Below are positions 57,901 to 64,000 of a stretch of DNA of 64,000 bases, in pieces. Made by a program: the position numbers and the translations under genes. Numbering within the stretch: position 1 is the first letter of the stretch; each line of letters begins with the position of its first letter. Below the pieces are notes generated by a model that had not been told where the DNA came from, did no database searches, and saw nothing but the letters and a program-made list of their open reading frames with translations. The DNA is from Chytridium lagenaria (taxonomy: Eukaryota; Chytridiomycota; Chytridiomycetes; Chytridiales; Chytridiaceae), in assembly GCA_025449115.1 (NCBI GenBank), contig JAHLKC010000054.1, forward strand, positions 62,001 to 126,000, in the 5' to 3' direction.

Positions 57901-60494
57901 TGAGACCAAGAGTATTCATAGTGCCAAGGATGCGTTGAGCATGGATCGACCGAGACGGAGGAAGAGCACGGCTGGAAATGAGAAGGAGGAAGAGGAGGCT
58001 AGGAAGAAGAAGGAGGAGGCGGAGTTGTTGAAGAAGAGTTTGCCGTGGGGGAGGTTGTGGAAGATCAATTCACCCGAGTGGGCATTCTTGGTCGGTGGAG
58101 TTTTGTCGAGTGGAGGGAATGGAATTTTGTTCCCCATGTTTGCGAATGTGAGTATCTTGCGCCATTCGCCCGCTTTCTTCATTTAGCTTTTATTTGTCGT
58201 CACTTTAAATATCTCGCGTGTTTCTTCCTACATCTCACATGCCCTCCGCCTCTTCTAACATATCCTATACAGATCTTTGCCGAGATCTTGAACGTTTTTG
58301 CGAACCCTATCGTCGACGAACGCAACAAGGGTATCCGTTTCTGGGCCCTCATGTTCGTCCTCCTCGCCATCGGTGCCTTCTTCTCCAACTTTACTTCCAT
58401 CGCCACCTTTGGATTCGCCGGTGAATCTTTGACCAAGAGGTTGAGGTTGCTCGTTTTCACGTCATTGATGAGACAGGGTGAGATCTTTCCCGATGTATCG
58501 CATCACCTAACGTCGTTTGATTAGATATCGGATTCTTTGATGAGGATAAACATTCGACAGGAGCTCTTACTGCGAGGTTGGCGGAAGATGCCAATCAGAT
58601 TCAAGGGTTGACGGGACGGCTTATGGGAACGATTGTGCAGACTATGGTGACGATGTTGAGTGAGTTATCCCTTTTTTTACCTTTTTTGATCTGCATTTAC
58701 TTTATAGTTGTCTAACTTTTTTGTAGCTGGTCTTATTATTGCTTTTGGGCGGGTTGGGAGTTACGCTCGTTGTGCTTGCGGCTGTGCCGTTTATTGGTAT
58801 TGCGGGTGCTATGCAGATTAAGTGAGTTGGTGACGTGATTTTTGGGCGTTTAGGGGTGTTTATTGATGCTCATTTTCCTTTAGGGCTATGACTGGGTTCG
58901 GATCCAAGACCAAGGAAGCTTACAACGGTGAGTTTCTATCCATGCCTTTTCATCTCGTATATACACCAAACTGATACCTCTCAGCCGCCTCCGAGATTGC
59001 CAACGAAGCCATTGACCAAATCCGCACAGTCGCAACTCTCGGCAAAGAAAAACGTTTCCTCGAAGCCTACCAACGCGACATCACCGCCCCCCACGCCTTT
59101 GCCATCCGCGGTGCCTTTGTCTCCGCCATTGGGTTCGCCATTTCCCAAGGTTTCATCTTCTTTGCCTACGCGCTCGCCTTCTACGCTGGATCCCAGTTTG
59201 TCATTATTGGACGGATGACGCCCGCGAATGTGTTTAAGGTCATGTTTGCGGTGATCTTTACGGCTGTCAGTGCGGGACAGGCGAGTGGGTTTGCGCCGAA
59301 TTATGTGCAGGCCAAGTTGGCGGCGTTGAGTGTGTTTGCGTTGTTGGATAGGGAGAGTAAGATTGATGCGACTAAGGAGGATGGGGAGACGACTGGGAAG
59401 GGGAGAAGGGGAAGGTGGATGTCGTGGAGGCTAAGTTTAGGTATCCTTGTAAGTTGACGGTCGCGCTTTTGTCCTTTTTTTTTTTGTGATTTGAAGCTTG
59501 TATTGACTTTGTGGTTATAGCGCGTCCTGATGTGCCTGTTTTGAATGGATTGAACGTTGCGGCGCTTCCTGGACAGACTGTTGCCCTCGTTGGGGCATCT
59601 GGTTGCGGAAAATCCACCGTCATCGCTATCCTAGGTACGTTTCCTTTTCCATCTCTCGTGGTCTTCCCAATTTCCACCTGTCCTCTGTTTCGTTGCCTAC
59701 CCCCCCCCCCCACGCTCCCATCCGATCATCCTCAAATTCCACCACCTATCTCTCTCCTCTCCCATCCATAGCCCGACCCTAATGCTAACCCCCTTCTTTT
59801 TTTAGAACGTTGGTACGACCTCCTTGACGGCTCCGCCCTCCTTTCCGACCAAGACGTGCGTGAATGGCGTATCAAGAACTTGCGTGAACAGATGGCGCTT
59901 GTTGGACAGGAGCCTGTGTTGTTCAATTTGAGCGTGAGAGAGAATATTGTGTATGGATCTACGCTTGGGACCGCGTCTCAGGAGAGGTCGAGGCGGCGGC
60001 GAAGAAGGCGAATATTCATGATTTCGTCACGTCATTGCCAGAAGGTGATTATACTACTATCATTTTTTGTATTTGGTTTCACCGTCGTTGTTTTTTGTTT
60101 TATTTTTTCATCTTGAATTGACAAATTTTCTTTTCCCAGGCTACAACACCATCGTCGGCAGCAAAGGTGGTCAACTCTCCGGTGGCCAAAAACAACGTGT
60201 CGCCATCGCCCGTGCCCTCATCCGTAACCCCTCCCTTCTCCTTCTCGACGAAGCCACCTCTGCTCTCGACTCTGAATCCGAACGTGTCGTCCAAGAAGCC
60301 CTCGACGCCGCCTCTAAAGGCCGCACCACCATTGTCATTGCGCACCGTCTCTCGACCATTCAGAATGCGGATATGATTGTTGTGATTGATAAAGGCGTTG
60401 TGGTGGAGATGGGAAATATCAGGAGCTTGTGAGTATGGGGGGACGGTTTGCGGAGTTGGCTGCGGCGCAGAGTTTGGCGAAGAATGAGGAGTAG
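54986..60494 (+). CDS. Full-size ABCB (MDR/P-glycoprotein-type) transporter
   Basis: ATG 54986 starts [16 protein letters not shown]; a polar head leads to [20 protein letters not shown] of the first membrane domain. A ~550-nt intron is followed by [14 protein letters not shown] and the rest of TMD1. NBD1 is complete: Walker [11 protein letters not shown]-loop [10 protein letters not shown], signature MSGGQKQR, Walker B ILLLDEAT and switch His in IAHRLS. A charged linker ([19 protein letters not shown]) leads to TMD2 ([20 protein letters not shown] onward) in several short exons, and NBD2: [42 protein letters not shown]. It ends AQSLAKNEE with TAG at 60492-60494. Both sites keep the catalytic Glu, so both should hydrolyse ATP. 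It exports hydrophobic compounds or peptides from the plasma membrane or vacuole. A few slips occur (about 55175, 57690, 58750, 59400). Confidence 0.92.
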
Positions 60495-61071
60495 AGAATG
60501 TTTTTTCGGTTGTTTTTTTTTGGTTTTTTGTTAGATTGGGTTGTAGTTAACGGCAATTGTATCTTGGCTTTTTTTAACCCATTCCCCTCGTTTACTCTTT
60601 TCTGAGTTTTGGGGGATTTTCCACCCTGTTTTGGGTATATTTACACTTCATTAAAGTTTTCTGGTCCTCATTACTCTTTCTTTTCCATCTGATGAACCAC
60701 ATAATTGATATTATATAAACGCGTAAATGTTGTGAGAATGTTCACGTCGCGTTTACAATGTGTACATAGGATGGAGGCGTTGGGAGTTTCTGAATCACTT
60801 AGGTCATCCAATTTTTAAGAGTTTGAATTAAAGGGGTCCACCGTTTGTATTTACCAAAGGCATTACATTACTTTAACATGGCGATATGGTCTACATACGA
60901 GCTCATTTATATATTGAAAGGCCGCTTTTATTTAGCGTTTTATTATCCTCAACGTCATCAGACATACGATTCTCTTAAGATCATCACACCCAAGAACAAG
61001 AAATCAAGGGAGAAAAAGAACAAAACAGGCCATCCCATAAAGAAGGAAAATAAAAAAAGGAAACAGGTCGC
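60495..61071. other. Convergent 3' region
   Basis: T-rich sequence just after the ABC stop fits a termination and polyadenylation zone. No gene was recognised. Confidence 0.4.
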
Positions 61072-63276
61072 TCAAGACCTTCCAGCACTCCTCCTCCTCC
61101 TCAACACCTTCCTCTCCCTCGCAGCCCTCTTAGCGAGTCTGTTCTCCCTCCTCCTGTTCGCAACCTGCTTCTTAACGCTCGGGCTCCTCTTCCTTTGAGT
61201 CTGTCCAGCATTGGAGCGCTGGATGGAGAGGATATCGGAGAGAGCCTTCCTGGCGAGCTCCTTTTGAGCAAGGAAGTTGGCGCGTTGAGCGGCTTGGGAT
61301 TGCTGCTGGCGGAGAGCAGTGGAGCGGGATTCGGCCTTTTGAGCCTAAGAAACGTGTGAGCATTGCATTTATTGAAAGACGTGAAGCAATCATCGAACTG
61401 TAAATAGAGAAAGCTTACCTTTGGAGTCTTTACTTGAGTAGACCTGTTGGAACCCGCAGAGCTGGGCGCGCTCTTGTTAGCTTGAGCCGCGGGTTTAGCC
61501 TGTTGAGGACCCTTCTGGGCGGTCTGTTGAGCAGGCTTCTGAACGGATTGCTGGGAAGCTTGCTTTTGAACGGGAGCAGGTTGCTGCTTCTGTTGCTGAG
61601 GAGCTTGTTTCTGGGTAGCCTGTTGCTGAGGAGCGGCTTGGGCTTGCTTCTGTTGGGGAGCAGCTTGAGCTTGCTTCTGCGCGTTCTGTTGCTGGGGAGC
61701 CGATTGCGCCTTTTGCTGTTGAGGAGCAGCTTGCTGTTGCTGCTGCTTCTGAGCGTTCTGCTGTTGGGGAGCAGCCTGTGCAGATTTCTGAGCGTTCTGC
61801 TGCTGAGGAGCGGACTGAGGCTTCTGGGCGTTCTGTTGCTGAGGGACAGCTTGCTGCTGCTTCTGAGCATTTTGCTGTTGAGGAGCAGATTGGGGCTTCT
61901 GGGACTGTTGCTGTTGCTGAGGAGCAGGGGCCTGAGCTTGCTTCTGAGCTTCTGTTGCTGAGGAGCCTGCTTCTGCACATTCTGCTGTTGAGGAGCCGCG
62001 AGCTTGCTTCTGAGCGTTCTGCTGCTGAGGAGCTGGTTGAGCCTGCTTCTGCGCATTGTTCTGCTGAGGCGCGGGGCCTTGAGCCTGTTTCTGAGCGTTC
62101 TGCTGTTGAGGGGCAGACTGGGGCTTTTGGGCGTTGTTCTGCTGGGGCTGAACGGACTGTTGGGAGTTCTGCTTCTGAACTGGGGCGGGCTTCTGAGCGT
62201 TCTGTTGCTGGGGTTGAGCCTGGGCTTGCTTCTGGGCGTTTTGTTGTTGGGGAGCCGCTTGAGCTTGCTTCTGAGCGTTCTGCTGCTGGGGAGCTGCTTG
62301 AGCCTGCTTCTGGGCGTTCTGTTGCTGGGGTTGAGCTTGGGCCTGCTTCTGAGCGTTCTGCTGCTGGGGTTGAGCTTGAGCCTGCTTTTGGGCGTTCTGT
62401 TGTTGGGGAGCCGCTTGAGCCTGCTTCTGGGCATTCTGTTGCTGAGGAGCAGCTTGGGCTTGCTTCTGGGCATTCTGTTGCTGAGGAGCAGCTTGGGCTT
62501 GCTTCTGAGCGTTCTGCTGCTGAGGTTGAGCCTGAGCTTGCTTCTGCACGTTCTGTTGCTGGGGAGCGGGAGTCTGCCCTTGCTTCTGAGCGTTCTGCTG
62601 TTGAGGAGCAGACTGAGGCTTCTGAGCATTGTTCTGCTGGGGCTGAACGGACTGCTGAGAGTTCTGCTTCTGAACTGGGGCGGGCTTTTGAGCGTTTTGC
62701 TGCAGGGGTTGAGCCTGAGCTTGCTTCTGGGCGTTCTGTTGTTGGGGAGCCGCTTGAGCTTGCTTCTGGGCGTTCTGCTGTTGTGGAGCAGCTTGGGCTT
62801 GCTTCTGAGCGTTCTGCTGCTGAGGTTGAGCCTGAGCTTGCTTTTGAGCGTTCTGTTGCTGGGGAGCCGCTTGAGCCGACTTCTGGGCGTTCTGCTGCTG
62901 AGGAGCGGCCGCCTGTTTATTGGCTTGCTGTTGAGGAGCAGGCTGGGGAGCTGCCTTCTGAGCGCTCTGCTGACGCGACTTGCTCTAAACCATGCACTGA
63001 AGTCAGAAACGCGTACAATACAAAATATCCTTTTTAAACTCGAACTAACCTGAGGGTCCTCAGAAGCTTGACGAGAACCCTTGGACGAGTTGTTGTTGGC
63101 AGAGTTGTTGGTGGCCTAAGAGATGGCGTTAGGATCATCCCATGAATGATAGACCGCGATCTTACCTTCTGCTGAACGTTCAAGGTGGCCGCATTCTTGG
63201 CGTTGCCTTGCTGCTGCGAGAGCTGCTGCTGGACGCTAGCTTGAACGCTGTTGTTGTTGTTGTTGCTGCGAACCAT
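61072..63276 (-). CDS. Gln/Ala-rich tandem-repeat protein with basic C-terminus
   Basis: ATG 63276 starts MVRSNNNNNSVQASVQQQLS. Short first exons (introns about 63115-63165 and 62993-63050) lead to a long exon of about 1,570 bp. This encodes some 30 copies of a 13-residue unit, NAQKQAQAAPQQQ with variants AQP, SAP and KPAPVQKQNSQQSVQPQ. After an intron near 61346-61420 the last exon reads AESRSTALRQQQSQAAQRAN, LARKALSDILSIQRSNAG and an Arg/Lys-rich tail (RKRSPSVKKQVANRRREN) ending at 61072-61074. The Q-rich repeat with near-absent hydrophobics is prion-like or a disordered scaffold; the basic tail could bind nucleic acid. Function unknown. One or two slips near 61970 and 62560 lie inside the repeat. 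Confidence 0.7.
61430..62960 (-). repeat. 39-bp coding minisatellite
   Basis: The DNA unit (39 bp; plus-strand core TTCTGAGCGTTCTGCTGCTG) repeats about 30 times with third-position and unit-level variation. The period is a multiple of three, so length change keeps the frame. Long plus-strand frames over this block are by-products of the repeat. Confidence 0.8.
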
Positions 63277-63739
63277 GTTGATGAATATCGAATACGGAAA
63301 GGGAGTGTGTAGATTCTAGTATAATTGAGCCGCGGAAGAAAAAAGGGGGCGCCGCCTCGTCTTTTAAGTAGAGTGGGAGAATCACGCGATGATGTGGCCT
63401 TTTTTTAGGAGACAAAGGATGATTGTGAGCAGGATTGATTCGATTGAACGAGAGAGTTGATGAGTGTTTTAGACAGACAATGGAATTTCGTCATTCGGGA
63501 TTGGCGGGTAACGAATGAGTGGAGAGGTCATCACCGGAGGATTTCGTATGTGGTTCGGACATGGATGGACGTGATGGTGTCGTCGGTGGATGGTGTGTTG
63601 AGGAAGCAGGCATGTGCACATAAGAGGTTGTCATCGAATATTGGGTAGTGGAAAACGTAGCAACTTCGAATTTCAGTTTCATTTCAACTCCACCAAAAAG
63701 GATACCTTTGCCAGCAAGCAGCGATAAGCATTCGCAGCC
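63277..63739. other. Divergent promoter region
   Basis: It lies between the starts of the Q-rich gene (leftward) and the Vps10-like gene (rightward). No other feature was recognised. Confidence 0.35.
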
Positions 63740-64000
63740 ATGGCATCGCGGAACCCCTTACCAGCGACGATGAATCGCATCCGAAAGACATTGTATCCAC
63801 TGTTACTGCTTGTTCTGGTTGCGACGAGCTTGCATGCATCACCGTCACATCGCTTGGCTAAGAGGGATGCGGAGCCTAGCATTACCTTCACGGAATTCGA
63901 GGGTGTACCGCGGCGCTTATTCTATTTCGAGGATTCAGATGTAAGCTTTCCTTTAGAAATGTCCCGACATTGACAGCCACTCAGGTTATACTGTTACTTG
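63740..64000 (+). CDS. Vps10/sortilin-like receptor, N-terminus only
   Basis: ATG 63740 (or the in-frame ATG at 63770) begins MASRNPLPATMNRIRKTLYP then LLLLVLVATSLHAS, a signal peptide. A Lys-Arg pair follows (HRLAKRDAEP), a likely Kex2-type cleavage site, then ITFTEFEGVPRRLFYFEDSD. A GTAAGC..CACTCAG intron (63942-63984) joins this to VILLL at the window end. The segment with YFEDSD before a hydrophobic strand matches the start of the beta-propeller of fungal Vps10 sorting receptors, which carry vacuolar hydrolases from Golgi to endosome. Only about 75 residues are visible, so the family call is moderate. Confidence 0.5.

Noticed and set aside
61430..63053. Plus-strand open frames of 175-419 codons (Leu/Ser- or Ser/Ala/Glu-rich)
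   Set aside because: They are antisense images of the 39-bp minisatellite; every strand and frame of this repeat is open. The minus strand has start, introns and a sensible C-terminus.
1..64000. CRISPR arrays, operons, riboswitches or phage genes
   Set aside because: The window is eukaryotic with spliced genes; the only regular repeat arrays are the U6-derived units, the coding minisatellite and simple repeats.

Overview
The window is a nuclear chromosome segment of an intron-rich fungus, most likely a zoosporic (chytrid-type) one. Introns are short (mostly 38-110 nt), with GT..AG ends and CTAAC-like branch points. Families include Dcp2, NADPH oxidase, a cytochrome b5-tailed fumarate reductase, AIM24 and a BAHD-type acyltransferase, together with a Fused/STK36 kinase of the kind usually kept in lineages with motile cilia. 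No prokaryotic, organellar or viral gene block was seen.

Layout: 1-1411, a cut-off secreted/membrane protein and a FluG/recombinase-like gene (both minus). 2001-3744, two opposed, broken copies of an RWD/CHY-zinc-finger gene. 3760-5045, GGAT-rich simple repeat, then a U6 snRNA gene followed by decayed tandem copies of its 3' half. 5050-8275, mostly gene-poor, with a truncated copy of a dispersed element and one small spliced gene. 8253-11256, two tandem paralogous homeobox genes (minus). 12421-16221, a Tim44/MBA1-like mitochondrial gene and an F-box/LRR gene (minus). 17450-22935, AIM24 and a full-length Fused-like kinase (plus). 23332-27763, an RGS protein (minus), a 3'-5' exonuclease (plus) and a hot-dog thioesterase (minus). 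28000-34700, a repeat-rich, gene-poor stretch with a foldback element. 34731-39450, a C2H2 zinc-finger gene and an intact fumarate reductase. 39880-42130, an inverted repeat, a decayed exonuclease paralogue and a hypothetical membrane protein. 42962-51450, DnaJ/Sis1, NADPH oxidase and Dcp2 (all minus). 51691-60494, acyltransferase (plus), GST (minus) and a full ABCB transporter (plus). 61072-63276, a Q/A-rich tandem-repeat protein (minus). 63740 to the end, the start of a Vps10/sortilin-like gene.

A strong technical pattern runs through the window. Most conserved genes are interrupted by single-base frame changes, usually a base missing from a homopolymer, while the domain sequence continues in the next frame. 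Fumarate reductase and RGS are clean. This looks more like uncorrected consensus errors than wholesale gene death, so most such loci are called CDS and only the truncated or clearly duplicated ones pseudogenes. Functionally the set is housekeeping: mRNA decay (Dcp2), splicing (U6), chaperone (DnaJ), redox and detoxification (NOX, fumarate reductase, GST, ABCB), trafficking (Vps10), signalling (RGS) and transcription (homeobox pair, C2H2).
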